64,000 bases of DNA from positions 80,639,899 to 80,703,898 of the forward strand of contig OY987300.1 of the NCBI GenBank assembly GCA_963920635.1, given 5' to 3'. Under the pieces are notes generated by a model that worked only from the letters and a program-made list of their open reading frames with translations, was not told the DNA's origin and ran no database searches. The DNA is from Pseudeuparius sepicola. Lineage: Eukaryota > Arthropoda > Insecta > Coleoptera > Anthribidae. How positions within the stretch are numbered: the first letter of the stretch is position 1; every line of letters starts with the position of its first letter. Of the stretch, positions 1 through 12,145 are shown in pieces. Both the position numbers and the translations under genes were made by a program.

Positions 1-3000
1 ATCAAAAGTTCCGTTATTGTTTTCTAAACTTAACGTTACCACGTCTCCAGGTTCTGTCCCGATTTCCGCTTGTGGAAGGTCCAATGCAGTACCTAAAATT
101 AATTAGGGAATTGGGTTAATTTTGAATTGGGACCCCAAAATTAATTAGGAAGTTTGGTTAATCTTAAATTGGGAGCTCAAAGTTAATTAGGAAGTTGGGT
201 TCATTTTAAATTGGGACCTCAAAATTAATTAGGAAGTTGGGTTAATTTTGAATTGGGACCTCAAAATTAATTAGAAAATTGGGTTAACTTTGAATTGGGA
301 ACTCAAAAATTAATTAGGAAGTTGGGTTAATTTTGAATTAGGACCTCAAAATTAATTAGGAGGTTGGGTTAATTTTGAGTTGGGACCTCAAAATTAATTA
401 GGTAGTTGGGTTAACTTTGAATTGGGACCTCAAAATTAATTAGGAGGTTGGGTTAATTTTGAATTGGGGCCTCAAAATTAATTAGGAAGTTGGGTTAATT
501 TTGTATTGGGACCTCAAAATTAATTAGAAAATTGGGTTAACTTTGAATTGGGACCTCAAAAAATTAATTAGGAAGTTGGGTTAATTTTGAATTGGGACAT
601 CAAAAAATTAATTATTAGGAAGTTGGGTTAATTTTGAATGGGGATTTCAAAATTAATTAGGAGGTTGGTTTAGTTTCGAATTGGGACCTCAAAATTAATT
701 AGGAAGTTGGGTTGGGACCTCAAAATTAATTATAAAGTTGGGTAAATTTTGAATTGGGACATCAAAAAATCAATTAATAGGAAGTTGGGTTAATTTTGAA
801 TTAGGATCTCAAAATTAATTAGGAGGTTGGGTTAATTTTGAATTGGGACCTCAAAATTAATTAGGTAGTTGGGTTAACTTTGAATTGGGACCTCAAAATT
901 AATTAGGAAGTTGGGTTAATTTTGAATTAGGACCTCAAAATTAATTAGGAGGTTGGGTTAATTTTGAATTGGGACCTCAAAATTAATTAGGTAGTTGGGT
1001 TAACTTTGAATTGGGACCTCAAAATTAATTAGGAAGTTGGGTTAATTTTGAATTGGGACCTTAAAATTAATTAGGAAGTTGGGTTGGGACCTCAAAATTA
1101 ATTAGAAAGTTGGGTTAATTTGGAATTGGGACCTCAAAAAATTAATTAGGAAGTTGGGTTACATTGTTAAACTTATTTAAAAGAAAGCAACCATAAAACT
1201 TAGGTACCAGTTGGAGGATTCTCATCCAGGAGGGTGTTGTACTCTATGGCACCAAAAGTAGGTACCCCGGCAGTGACACCTGGCGGAATCAAAGCTAACT
1301 GAACGGTTGTAGTTTGAGCTGGGGCTTCTTGGGAGTTTGATCGAACCTCCTCGGCTACCACACTCAATAATAGAGGCTGGGTTGAGCCTCTCGAGTGGGC
1401 CATGACCTCTGATAGGGGTCTTACCAAGAAGAGTTCACCTGAATTGAAACATATTAGAATTTAAATCTGCTAAGAGTTGCCTATGCGTTGAGTTAGTATG
1501 CGGTATATGAAAACAAAAGTTCATTTTTCAAGAACGTTGCATTAAATTCCCAGGAGCAACATGAAACTGTAAAGATTATAGGGTCAAAAATATTGCTCTT
1601 CAGAACTAACTAATTAATAAAATGATTAAGCGATAATAATGTACGAGTATAGTATTCTCTTTAGTTATGGTTCTATTTTATGCACGCAGAAACAATGTGG
1701 ATTAGATATGGATATAGGTCAGTTCTTGGACGAAAATATGAAGGTAAGATCGATGGGAAGTATGGAAATATAACACTTTCTTAGAACCTTGTTTTACATA
1801 AATTAAGCTTCATTAATTCAATTGTTATTTAAAGCTGTTTCCCTACTTTTGTATCGACCACGTGGAAAGTTCGTGTCAGATTTTGCGATAACCAGCTTCC
1901 GGTCAGAAAATACAAGAAATTTCTTCCGCGGTAAGGTCACAAAGTTGCCCCAGAAATAAAAATGAAGATGGATTGTTTTTGTTCACTTTTTGTTGGATTC
2001 ATGAAATATATCAGTTCGTTTTATCAATGACTGTTAATCTTAGACAAGGAAAGAGAGAGCACACCGCGCTTGCCTACCCTACTTGTATAGATTTTGTCAC
2101 GTCGTTTTGACCGGCGGCCATTTTATATGTGGCAGACAAAGCGAGTACGTTAATTTCGTGAATTTGTGAATTAAACGTAACAGTGATTAAGGGAAAAATA
2201 AACTCTTACGAACGAACTCTTAACAATTTTGTGATATTGGCTAAGAAAGCCTTTGGGCAGAATGCGTGCGACGCAAGGGGGAAGAACTCGTAAATATTAT
2301 AGAATTAGTCACACTTCAGGGGCGTAGCTCAATTTTGTGCAACTCACTGACTTAATTTTCATATAATTATTATTTAATTTATAGTTAATATTATTCTTAA
2401 CGGTGATGCCTTAGACTATGGAGGAAGGCAAACCCTTATAACATTGGCAATTATTTCTCGTGCTTGAGAATGCAACGTTCTTCCCTGTTTACTCATTTTG
2501 CACACGTTAACTCCCGAACATACGAAACGCCACTGAGCTCTCTGAGCCGGCGGAAAAAACTTGCCAGCGGCCTAAAAAATGATATCTGTATGGTAGCCCA
2601 AATACACAGTTAACTTTACGTACTATAGAAACAGGCACAAAACGCGTTGGCTAACTGGTTTTGTCAGCCGACTCCTTCGCAGAAGTGCTGTGTTGCCGTA
2701 TTTCACAGGCGATGGTAGACGCGACGATGTTGAAAAAACACAGAAAGATTTTTAGTACCTGTAATAATTATAAATAATAAATGATGTTTAGTGGCATATC
2801 AGGTAAAGGATATCAATTGAAAAAAATGCACTCCAGCCACAGTAGGAGTCCCGGGTTCAAGTCCCGGCTGGAGTGCATTTTTTTCAATTGATATCCTTTA
2901 CCTGATATGCCACTAAACATCATTTATTATTTATAATTATTACAGGTACTAAAAATCTTTCTGTGTTTCATATTCTGGCTTTGACATTGTAGGTTAGAAT

Positions 3001-6000
3001 TTCCACGTTCGATACTTGCATTAAGTCGCTATATGTCGAATATTGTGGGTGGAAGAACAAATAGGAAGTTTACATAACCAACAATAATGAATGGTTTCCC
3101 TACACCCTCTAACCCCTTCTAGTAGCTGTAGAAGACGCCGAAGTCTTCTACATCTCACCGCTACTAACTATATATCAATTGGAATAAATAACACCTAGCC
3201 GATGGAACCCTTATCTCCGGTAGCTTAGTTGGTTAAAGTGCCTACGGCCACAGTAGGAGTCCCGGGTTCAAGTCCCGGCTGGAGTGCATTTTTTTCAATT
3301 GATATCCTTTACCTGATATGCCACTAAACATCATTTATTATTTATGTTGAAAAAATATAATAGGTGTTTTATTACACCGCGTTAAAAATAAAATGATAAA
3401 CAAAAATGGGTAAGTGGTCGCGTGATGCGAGTTTTATTTTTTCGGTATTACAGAGTTCAGAAATTGGGCTTCAATATGCTGAAACTTGTATTCGCCAATA
3501 AATAACGACTATACGTACAGGAAATCTCGCAACGCTGCCCGCATTCTTTAGAAACGTTTTCTTTCCTACGTTGAACTATAGGCGTCGTCTCTCTTTCCTT
3601 GTCTAAACTGTTAATACAATTGTATAAAATTTACGTGCTAATGCAAGAAAATGTAATCATCCCAAAGAAAAAACTCATAAATAGGCAACATATTGCTTCA
3701 GTTCCTGGTGGTGGATTTCCTCAAACACCGCTCGCGTGACAACTCCTAAAATGGGGGGCCAAGTTTCAGCAACCCCAATTAAAAGAGGGTGAATTCACAG
3801 GGAGCAACGTTCACATATATTTTTTTAATAAGTCCCAGAGGTTTTACCGGTCTGTAGAAATGACCCACTTCGATCGCCAGTCGATAGAAATAAACTGTCG
3901 TTATCGTAATTATGTGTTTTTTTTTATTATTTCTAGGAAAATTGTGTGTGTTGACGAAGAATTCGATAAAATATTATTGTATCAGCTGATGGGTTATTGT
4001 TTGGACTGTAGCAAAAAAAAGTCTGATCGAATTGAAATGATTCTATGTGAAAATTAGAAAAATGCTAATGAATATGTATTCTCAGGGGTAATATAACAAG
4101 TAGGTAGTGTGAATATTATCTATAATACATATTTCCTTAATTTTACGAATTATATAGTTGGGATTATAACGAGTCAGTAAATTAACGAAAATAAATAAGT
4201 AATATGACTAAAAAAATTATAAATATTTTGCCTTTTCGAAAATGTGATTTAAAAAATAAAAAAAAGTAGCTACAACCGGGACTTGAACCTGGGACCGCTC
4301 GTACCCAAAGCGAGAATCATGCCACTAGACCATTGTGCTTCTATATAAAATTTGCTTAATAGACCGGGAGATAGTGACAGATTTTTGGACGTGATTTTAC
4401 TCAGTATGCCTTGCAAAGGGCATTATGTAGCACATATTCTCACAATAATAAGGTATGAATCAGAGGGTCATCCTGGGTTCTTCATGTGAAAAACTGAGTT
4501 TTCAATTATTATATGAATAAAATGATTTTAGTCAGGCTGCCATGTGTTTTATAATGAAGTTCAAAATAGAAAATTCCTCGGAAAACCATAGGCATACCGT
4601 TAGAGTGGGTCCAAAGGGCTATTATTGTATTTTAATAATTAATTTTTCCACGTTTCTGAACAGGCTGCCAATGAAGTATGCAAGTTCTTGTTATGAAAAT
4701 GCTGAAAAAAGGATGGCATACCTTTTGCGTATGTTCAAGTACTGTTTAAATTGAACGTTATTTAATCGTTTAATAAACGAGTCATTCGATGTAAAGTGTA
4801 CTTGGACATGCACAAACGGTATGCCATCTTTTCTTCAGCAGTTTCATAACATAAGAACTTGCATGCTTCTCATTGGCAGCCTGTTCAGAAACGTGAAAAA
4901 AATAATTATTAAAATACAAGTTCACGTGGCAATAATAGCCCTTTGGACCCACTCTAACGGTATGCCTATGATTTTCCGAGGAATTTTCTATTTTGAACTT
5001 CATTATAAAACACATGGCAGCCTGATTAAAATCATATCAAAACGCATATTTTTCGAATAAACGAAAACTCATTTTTCCATATGAAGAACCCAGGATGACT
5101 CTCTGATTCATATATTATTGTGAGAATATACGCAACATAATGCCCTGTGAAAGGCATACTGAGTAAAATCACGTCCAAAAATCTGTCACTTAATTATCAC
5201 GCTTAAAAGTTGAAATCTATTTGATTATAGCCTGTCATTTAGGATGAGCCTTCAGTTTTGAATATATTTATTGTGTTATTTGATATTTAATGATCAATGT
5301 GTAACTGAAATTGTATCTTCTAGTCCTACATATGAAAATACCCGTTTGACTGTATTTTATGAGAGCTATTGATAATTCTAATTATTGGAATTCCAAATTG
5401 CAATAATTAGGTATCTTGACTACATGGGAATATCACACTAATTGAAAAACGTCGATTTATAATTATTATCGATTAAAATACAGTAATTAATGTGTCAAAT
5501 TGTCGCTCTCTTAATTGATGCATTTTACGTAAAAATCCAACTTCAATTTTAATATAATTATCGATGCCAATCAATTGTAGAAATGATTTTACTATGTATA
5601 TACTTTTAAGATTTCTAGAATTAGATTTTTTATTATTTGTTATTGTCATAATAACAGTTCTATATGGTGTTCTTTTGGACCATACCTCTCCTATATAGGT
5701 CAGTATAATAGCTTATATTTAAATAAAACATTTCTCCCTTTGGATAAAACAAATGTACCTACTTACAAATTATTATATCTGTACGTAATATCACAGACTA
5801 ACGAGTAATACAGACAATTCCTTAGCGACATGCGTCAAAAGGAGACTCGCTTTTTAGCAAAATATCTTCTAAATACATAATTAATGTACATTTTATGATT
5901 GTACATTAATCTACATAGCAAAGAAATTGTATTATAACCAAATTTATGCTTAAAATACTGTCTGCCTTTCAGTAAATTGACACAGTATTTCTGACACATG

Positions 6001-9000
6001 TCTGTAAGGAGGCTTCTGTTGCAAAGCTATTTATTCTGTGGTAATATGTTTGTGCCTACCTACCTGTTCCATCGCTGATATTGAAAAACGAAACCACGGG
6101 ATCACTATTTGGCACCAGGCTATATCTAATTTCTCTTGGATTGCCCTTATCACCATCTTCCGCGTGAACCCTTAAAAGAAAAAGATGAGCCCCCTTTGCC
6201 AAATAGAACAAATGTTTCACCTTAGAATCAAATCACCGGGCTTAAGGTTCTTACTCAGCGTAGTTGTCGGGGGGGATATGGTGAAAATTGGAGGAGTGTC
6301 TTGCTCATCCAATACCGCCACCAGCAGAGGCCAAGACGCTATGTTCCTTGTGTCTTCATCGGGATTTGCCCATGGGTCCTGTAGAAGAATAATGTGTAGG
6401 TATATCTAATTATTCAAGACGAATTATTTCTTTATAATTACGTTGGCCATCACGGTAAGATGATGAACTGGTGCTGCCTCATAATCGAGCGGCGACAGCA
6501 AAACTATGACACCCTCAGCGTCCCTGCCATCATTCCCAGACGCTCTCTGCCTGAACCCAAACTGCGGAGGACCCCACAGTTCCAACAGGGCAGGTCTGGG
6601 CCCCCCTGGCAGACCCCTTGCTGTTATAGTCCCTAAAAACATTCGTGCAATTCAAACATTGCCTCCTTGAAGACTATATTACCCAGTGATGTAACAGATA
6701 CATTTTTTTCGGTATCTAGGTGCAGATACAGATACTGCCAGGCAGATGTATCTAGATACAGATACCGATACATTTTTTCCAAAGTATCTGGGTACAGATA
6801 CAGATACGTTAAAAAAGTACCTAGATACTTCCAGATACATTCAGATACTATCAGTTAATTAGGAAAATTTCAGACCTCATAAGGCAATCAATATACTTAC
6901 CTACTCAGATAGGTATTTATGAAACAAGTGTGTCTGTAGGTAAAGTAGAACTGTTTAGATGAATGTGAAGTTTAGATTGTCACTAATTGAAACAAGTTAT
7001 GGGTTAGTAGTTTACCGTGTACGTCACTCCAAAGTGAGCACAGAGTAGTTGCTTTGTACGGTATTTGTAAAAATCACTAAATCACACCCCATTTTATTAT
7101 TTGTATTGTTAATTTTTTTTAACATTAGCAACATTTCGAAGTTTTCATCGCGGAGCCTGTTACGCCATGGCGTTCAAATTTGTCCTCCTGTACTAAAGAG
7201 GCGCTCGACTGGCGCAGATGATGGTAAAACTATAAACTCGACGGCGGCGCCTTTGATCTTTGGAAGGCGATGGTCGCCATGTTCTTTGTTTAGAATTTAT
7301 TGAAGGAATAGTGTAGGCCCGTACTCAGATATTTTAAATCATTCATTTATAAACACAAAACAAATCATACATACTGAAATGATGATTGGAACAGGCAAAA
7401 ATGTTAATTGGATTTTGAAGGAATATTTTTACTTTAAGGTATAGTTAGATAACTGAAATATTTAGTAGGTATGGAAAGGCGATTTTTCTTATCTTATTCC
7501 AAAATTTTATATTTTATTGATCTTAAAATTTGATGACTGCCCCAGCAATATTTTTTAAGCAATCATTTTGTAGAATACAAACGAAAAACAAAACATATTA
7601 GAATATTGTCATCATCGGATTAATTAAATATACCTACCCAGTTCTAAAACAGTTTCGTTTTTGTCTCCTTCATTAAAGTCAGTAGGTACCTACGACCATG
7701 CGAAAAAACTTGGACATTTGTATGCGAATAGATATACTTAGTAAAAAAATCTATTTATCCATAAAATAAACTTTATTGATGTTTCCATAATAAGATGATT
7801 TTTGTTTGTACATTTTCAATTTCTGTCTATAATTGTTAATGCTATTACGCACTACGTACTATATTACACGCGTGTTTGTCGTTATTATGTACTTTAGAAG
7901 GGTGCCTAACTTCTTGATAACAAAAAACTAAGGGCAATTAGTATTCATAATAGGTACATAGGTATGAACACAGGTAAACGGAGTAAACCTACACTGGTAA
8001 CAATAACGTATGGCCTGTTTCCTGTTTATGCAGACTTAATTTAAGGACAGGATTTATGATTTAATTTAACCCTTATTATGTATTCTATTTATCCACATTT
8101 GCTTCATCTAAAATTTAGCTCAAAAAACATATTTTTGATTTGAATGGTTTTTTCTTGTTTTTGTGCCTTTTTGTCTTAAATTACATGCAAGTTCGATAAT
8201 TTTATTTACGAATCACTTAAGATATTAACTTATTCTTAAGTGAAATCGCGTGAACTACACCATGCATTTTCAGTGCTTTAACTTACGATTTTTAAATTAA
8301 ATCCTTAATTAAGTCTGCCTTTAGATACTTAGGTGGAAGGTTATGATAATACAGTAAGTTGCACCTGAACAGCAACTAATTCCCAGAGATTTCACAATTA
8401 ATTATCTACCAATGCTCTTGTGGAAAGGAGAAGAACGATAACTTGCAGTTGTAACTTTTGTTCACGCACGCAGCCTTTCGCTGCGCACACAACGCCCTTG
8501 CTTTTGTCTTACTCATGATCATAAGACAAAACACCGAACAAAACAACACACTCGCAATAAAGAAAACTTCAAAGTAACGCCGCCACTGGAGATCTGTTCG
8601 CTCGAAACGCTAAACTAAAAGTGACGCCTCTGTCTAAACAAAAAACATGGCTGATATAGGCTGCGCCGCCCCCTTGAGTTTAAATTCTCCCCTTCCTTGT
8701 TGTTCTCTGGTAAAGCCGTGTTATATTTTTTGCCTCATCGATTGCACAAAGCATGTAATCCTATTTGAATTATAATAAACCTAAAATTAATTTTTGCCTA
8801 TAGGAACGGTTTAAAAATTAAATATAGGCACGTGGCTAAAAAAATGCATCTAAAGTCTATCCAAGTTACAGAGGCAGTGGATCAAAACATTGGCCACCAC
8901 GTGATCTATTCTGTTATTGGTCTGGCCGTCTTAAAATGTCAAGTGTTTACGCGGCGAGCAGAATGCAGGGCCGGCTCTTCCCTCAGTCGAGTTTCCTGCA

Positions 9001-9894
9001 TATTTTAGATCGGATCGCGAGCAGTATATTCCGTAAATTTATTTTGCTACTTAATTTAAGGAAATTTATAAAGATCCACGAAATCTAGAAACACAAATTT
9101 TAGAACTTCTAAAAGAATTATACAAGCCACTTGGAATCTCATATTAGTCCGACCCTGGTAATCGATCGCAAGGCGGTCATGTGTCTTTGTTTATATCTAC
9201 TGCCGCTGTAACTTGGATAGACTTTAGTATCTAAGTATCTAGATACTTTCAAAAGGATCTAGATACTAAAGCAGATCCCGATTTTTGTAAGTACCTATCT
9301 AGATATGTATCTAGGTACATAGAAAGTATCTAGGTACAGTATCTAGATACATGTATCTCGATACATTACATCACTGCTATTACCAAGCTCAGCATTTCTT
9401 GTGGCAGCTTCCGACACACGTAGCAACGCTGGGGCACCCGGAAATATCCTCTCAATCGGCGTGGTTGCATTGGTAGCTACGAACGAACAGTTCGCCACCA
9501 CCGTCTGCCTCCTCCCGTTCGTAACTTCCACCTGAAAGTCGTAGTAGCGCCCCGGCTCGAGTCTACGCCGTAGCACCACGTTCGCTTGGCAGACCTAAAG
9601 TAACTTCGTGATTTTCGAAAGCGAGGACGCACTAACCGGTCCTTACCGAGTTCAACCTTGAGCAGGGCAGGCCTTCGGCTTCGACCACGGACGTGCCTTC
9701 TACCTTGAAACGAAGCGGGAATTCGTAAGACGGGTCGGCGGCTCGTAGTCGATAGATGGCGGACCCTACGGCGGCATCGGAGGGAACCAGCACCCCGCGC
9801 AGCGTGGCGGTAGGGTCTAAGCGGGGGGCCGCGCAGACCGACGAAGCCAGGAGCACCGCGCAGGTGTAGGTGAACTGCCGCAGTCGGCAGGACG
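1..9894 (-). CDS. Orphan-class cadherin (Cad74A/Cad87A-like), 5' part of gene
   Basis: Cell-surface calcium-dependent adhesion protein, single-pass by family; only the first cadherin repeats are in the window and the gene runs off the left edge. Exons in minus-strand order: 9647-9894 (5' edge tentative), 9384-9594, 6442-6632, 6221-6378, 6064-6170, 1208-1438 and 92-1. All junctions are GT-AG and keep frame. The first exon has a signal-peptide-like core (CAVLLASSVCAAP), then a degenerate first repeat (SDAAVGSAIYRL). Later exons show cadherin motifs: RVSEAA, LDYEAAPVHHLTVMAN, LDEQDTPPIF, VHAEDGDKGNP and LDENPPTGT. I see no initiator ATG in the first exon, so a further 5' exon must exist; the GC-rich island near 13 kb is a candidate. 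Family placement is from memory of insect orphan cadherins, so I give no symbol. The exons are GC-richer than the surrounding DNA. Confidence 0.85.
95..1165. repeat. 42-bp minisatellite in cadherin intron
   Basis: About 25 tandem, degenerate copies of a 42-bp unit built around AATTAATTAGGAAGTTGGG and TTTTGAATTGGGACCTC. Some units carry one- to three-base insertions or internal deletions. The array starts 2-3 bases after the splice acceptor side of the downstream exon (1-92) and fills nearly all of the 93-1207 intron. Confidence 0.95.
2739..3343 (+). mobile_element. tRNA-like SINE insertion with fold-back 5' half
   Basis: A 605-bp insertion flanked by a perfect 12-bp duplication ATGTTGAAAAAA (2727-2738 and 3344-3355). 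The uninterrupted site is present in reverse at 57.83 kb. The left part is a near-perfect hairpin: the arm 2739-2839 is the reverse complement of about 2865-2968, with a loop of roughly 25 bases taken from a tRNA T-arm. The right part has one complete tRNA-like head (3214-3285) followed by the same 3' tail (CATTTTTTTCAATTGATATC to TTTATTATTTA). A duplication longer than 10 bp suggests target-primed reverse transcription using LINE machinery. Confidence 0.75.
3214..3285 (+). pseudogene. tRNA-like cloverleaf (SINE head)
   Basis: A 72-base tRNA-like fold. The acceptor stem TCTCCGG pairs with CTGGAGT with one end mismatch. Box A is TAGCTTAGTTGG. The anticodon stem CCTAC/GTAGG is perfect. The T-arm CCGGG-TTCAAGT-CCCGG is intact. 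The anticodon loop GGCCACA lacks the expected U at position 33, and a T-run follows as a possible Pol III stop. This is best read as a SINE promoter rather than a working tRNA. Confidence 0.6.
3616..4080. other. Intronic DNA, nothing recognised
   Basis: AT-rich sequence inside the 1.4-6.1 kb cadherin intron. It has one short open frame (3860-4057) with no recognisable motif. Confidence 0.5.
4081..4372 (-). mobile_element. tRNA-Pro-derived SINE-like repeat, copy 1
   Basis: The minus strand reads a degenerate tRNA-Pro(TGG) head (4268-4339): box A TGGTCTAGTGG, anticodon arm CTCGC-TTTGGGT-ACGAG and T-arm GGTTCAAGTCCC. The acceptor stem is broken. A body follows with CTACTTTTTT and CATTTTCGAAAAGGCAAA. 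A copy in the other orientation lies at 18.44-18.80 kb. The repeat resumes after the palindrome at 5190 (TGACAG/GGATGAGCC block), so the palindrome is nested in it. Confidence 0.7.
4373..5190. mobile_element. Long palindromic (fold-back) element
   Basis: The arms run from GTGACAGATTTTTGGACGTG at 4374 to its reverse complement ending at 5189. Each arm is about 370-390 bp, around an AT-rich centre near 4750-4790. Both arms carry the same block (CGGAAAACCATAGGCATACC) in opposite orientation. It is inserted in the tRNA-Pro SINE-like repeat, near a TA. The open frames in each arm are mirror images without a known domain. Confidence 0.85.
5191..6063. other. Cadherin intron remainder
   Basis: AT-rich DNA. 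About 5200-5245 matches 18.44-18.50 kb in reverse, which is the flank of the tRNA-Pro-related repeat. I see nothing else. Confidence 0.5.
6684..9376 (-). mobile_element. hAT transposon derivative in a cadherin intron
   Basis: The termini are CAGTGATGTAA at 6684 and TTACATCACTG ending at 9376. The 8-bp flanks ATATTACC (6676-6683) and CTATTACC (9377-9384) differ at one base. Both ends carry clustered AGATAC/GTATCT subterminal motifs (6690-6855 and 9235-9370), typical of Ac-like hATs. A transposase remnant lies on the minus strand at 7024-7224. The 7.2-8.15 kb part recurs as a truncated copy at 55.38-56.28 kb. The rest of the interior is non-coding, so the copy cannot move on its own. Confidence 0.9.
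7024..7224 (-). pseudogene. hAT transposase C-terminal remnant
   Basis: Sixty-seven codons including one internal TGA. It begins with SSAPVERLFSTGGQI and continues with NRLRDENFEMLLMLK, the hallmark of the hAT C-terminal dimerisation region (SSxxVERLFSxGG...NRLxxE). The rest of the transposase is missing. Confidence 0.85.
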
Positions 9895-10565
9895 CTAGGG
9901 GAACGGGGTTATTCGCGGCGGGGTTAAAAATAGGCGGGACCGCCGAAAGTTTGCGGTTTGCGACTGTTGAATTGGTGCCAAATGCTTTAAAAGAAAGTTA
10001 AATGCATTTTCTATAAGGCAAGTAGCGCACACGCAAAGTTTACATTACGTTTCGACCCCTACAAGGTAACTTTGGACTATATGCCCTTGCCTTTTGCTTG
10101 TATGTTCTGTTGAAAGTGAGATATGACACTATAGTAATAAATGTATTTTTCCCAAGGGGTAGATCTGATTTGTAGTGACGTAAATTGGGGAAGTGCGTGC
10201 GTACGACAAGGTCTTTATAATTGAAGGGACCCTGCGAACGGCGTGATTCATAATAATAGTCGTAAAATATTTGTTACAGTTATTTTTCTATTTTGTAAAT
10301 AATTGACGCATAACTAACTTTGCGTGGGATTATTTAATATTGATTTTAGTACGTGCGCTATCTATGAATAAACAATTAGACCGTTAGACTGTAACTATCG
10401 ATAAATTTTCACAGAGAAATTATTTAAAGATTTTTCAAATTTTGTGTCTCAGGTAAGACATTATGCTCAATTATCTGGGTAATTTTAGTACGACAAATTG
10501 ATGGTTCAAAAACTAAATTTGTTTAGAATTTTCTGAGGAATTCGAATGTGATGTCAAACTTAATA
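9895..10565. other. Upstream DNA of the cadherin first visible exon
   Basis: There is a possible acceptor CCCCTAG at 9895-9900 and another, CAACAG, about 70 bases further upstream on the minus strand; I cannot choose between them. From 10 kb on the sequence is AT-rich with no gene seen. Confidence 0.4.
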
Positions 10566-11291
10566 CAAGGTGTTCGAAAAATAGACGGAGATATTTTAGA
10601 GGGTGATTCCCTGTTAAGAAATATGAAAAAAAGTTTCTATAAACATGGGTCCGGAAATGAAGAGTTTTCAAGATACAGGATGTTAAATAAAAAAAAAAAT
10701 AAAACATGAAATTATTAATGTCTTAAAAATTATTTACTCGATTCTGTTGAAATTTGGCAATGTTATTTGTTGTATTAAGAGGCTAATTTCGCCCTAACTA
10801 GATTAAATGTATTAAGTCCAGTGGCGTCCCGGGGGGCACCTTAGCGAATATTATTATCAAAAAAAATGTACGCCACTACCTTTTTTGTAACATTAATATT
10901 TTTTGTTTGATTAAGCATCTAAAAATACAACTTCTTTCCCTCTTGTATTGTTTTCCTATCTCACTTCGTTTTCGAGAAAAAAAAAATAAAAACCGTTTTA
11001 TTGCATGTCACTGGACAAAATTGGTTGTAGTGTACTTTATGTTATGATATTGGAAAAGTTGCAATAACACTCTTTCCTAGAAATGCTTTTGATTATTTGT
11101 TTTCCAAGGCACTTGTGATTTTTTTTGCAAAAATTGATAAACCAATTTTGTCCAGTGACATGCAATATATTTAACATCCTGTATCTTGAAAACTCTGCAT
11201 TTCCGGACCCATGTTTATAGAAACTTTTTTTCATATTTCTTAACAGGGAATCACCCTCTAAAATATCTCCGTCTATTTTTCGAACACCCTG
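10566..11291. mobile_element. Palindromic TA-flanked element, copy a
   Basis: The ends are CAAGGTGTTCGAAAAATAG (10566) and CTATTTTTCGAACACCCTG (to 11291), each flanked by TA. The outer arms are about 130 bp. A second inverted pair (TTGCATGTCACTGGACAAAA near 11003 and its complement near 11166) lies inside. No coding remnant was seen. Confidence 0.8.
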
Positions 11292-12145
11292 TATATAGGA
11301 AGTTGTTAAAAAGTTGTGTTAAAAACACAATAAAGAAAATTGAAGCTGAAGTTGAACAGGTTGTCTCAAAAATCCGATCAAGTGATGCCCGCTTTCTGTA
11401 AAACCGGAAGTCTGACGTGGTAAACTGACAATTTTCCGTTAGGTAGAAAAATGTTTTGTTGTGAAATTCAGTTACATTTTTTTTTTGGAAGCAATAACCT
11501 TTAACAAAAACCTGCATATTAAGTTTTACTTCATACCCGAATTTTTCGGAAAATTTTTCACTTGTTTAGTTTTTTGAACCACGAATGTATCTTAAAAATT
11601 ATTAATTTTTAACTGACCAGAACGAAATTTTTACCAAAGGTAGATGGCATGGTGGCCTACTTATTTCCAAAAAATTAGTTGCCTACTCAAAAGTCAAAGC
11701 CACCTGCGATGTCACAATCGAGGCTAAAAATCCGAAAATCTTATTAGGCATTTTTTTCAAAAAAAAATACTTAAAGAAGTTGTTCAGAATCATCTGCATA
11801 TACCTAAAGTTTCTGGTAATTTTATATTATAAAAAAAGGAGAAAATACATTTCCGGTACTATATTGTTTTCGCAAACGACACATCAGATTTGGTTGATTT
11901 TTTGTTCAAATATGCGCAAAAATGTAGTATTTCGAACATTGTTTTTTTTTAAAAACCTAGTAATTTTAAAAACAAACACCAAAAGCACACATGGGTTGGC
12001 ACTAATGTGTGTGATAATCCCCCTTAATGTTCTTATCTGATAGGACACCCTGTAGGCATAAAAAATAAAGAAATAACTAAAATAATAGATATAAAATAAG
12101 GTAAGGAATAGGTACCTTATTAGTTATAATAATTAAATAAATATA
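11292..12145. other. Non-coding AT-rich stretch
   Basis: I see no gene. The short open frames here have low-complexity composition and no motif. Confidence 0.5.

Larger units (their letters stand above)
2039..3607. mobile_element. TIR element, CTTAGACAAGG family, copy 1 (composite, nested)
   Basis: The termini are CTTAGACAAGGAAAGAGAG at 2039 and its complement CTCTCTTTCCTTGTCTAAA ending at 3607. The flanks are a perfect 8-bp direct repeat CTGTTAAT (2031-2038 and 3608-3615), which marks a cut-and-paste insertion with an 8-bp duplication (hAT- or P-like). The interior 2257-3575 matches 57.6-58.3 kb in reverse and itself contains a further insertion (2739-3343). No transposase frame is visible. 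The other copies are 32743-33256 and 48503-49249. Confidence 0.85.

Noticed and set aside
4268..4339. A functional tRNA-Pro gene on the minus strand.
   Set aside because: The acceptor stem has three mismatches, and the flanks repeat at 18.5 kb, so it is a SINE head.
4542..5060. Open frames in both arms of the 4.4-5.2 kb palindrome with the same N-terminus.
   Set aside because: They are mirror images of one repeat arm, differ at their C-termini and show no domain; palindromy explains them.
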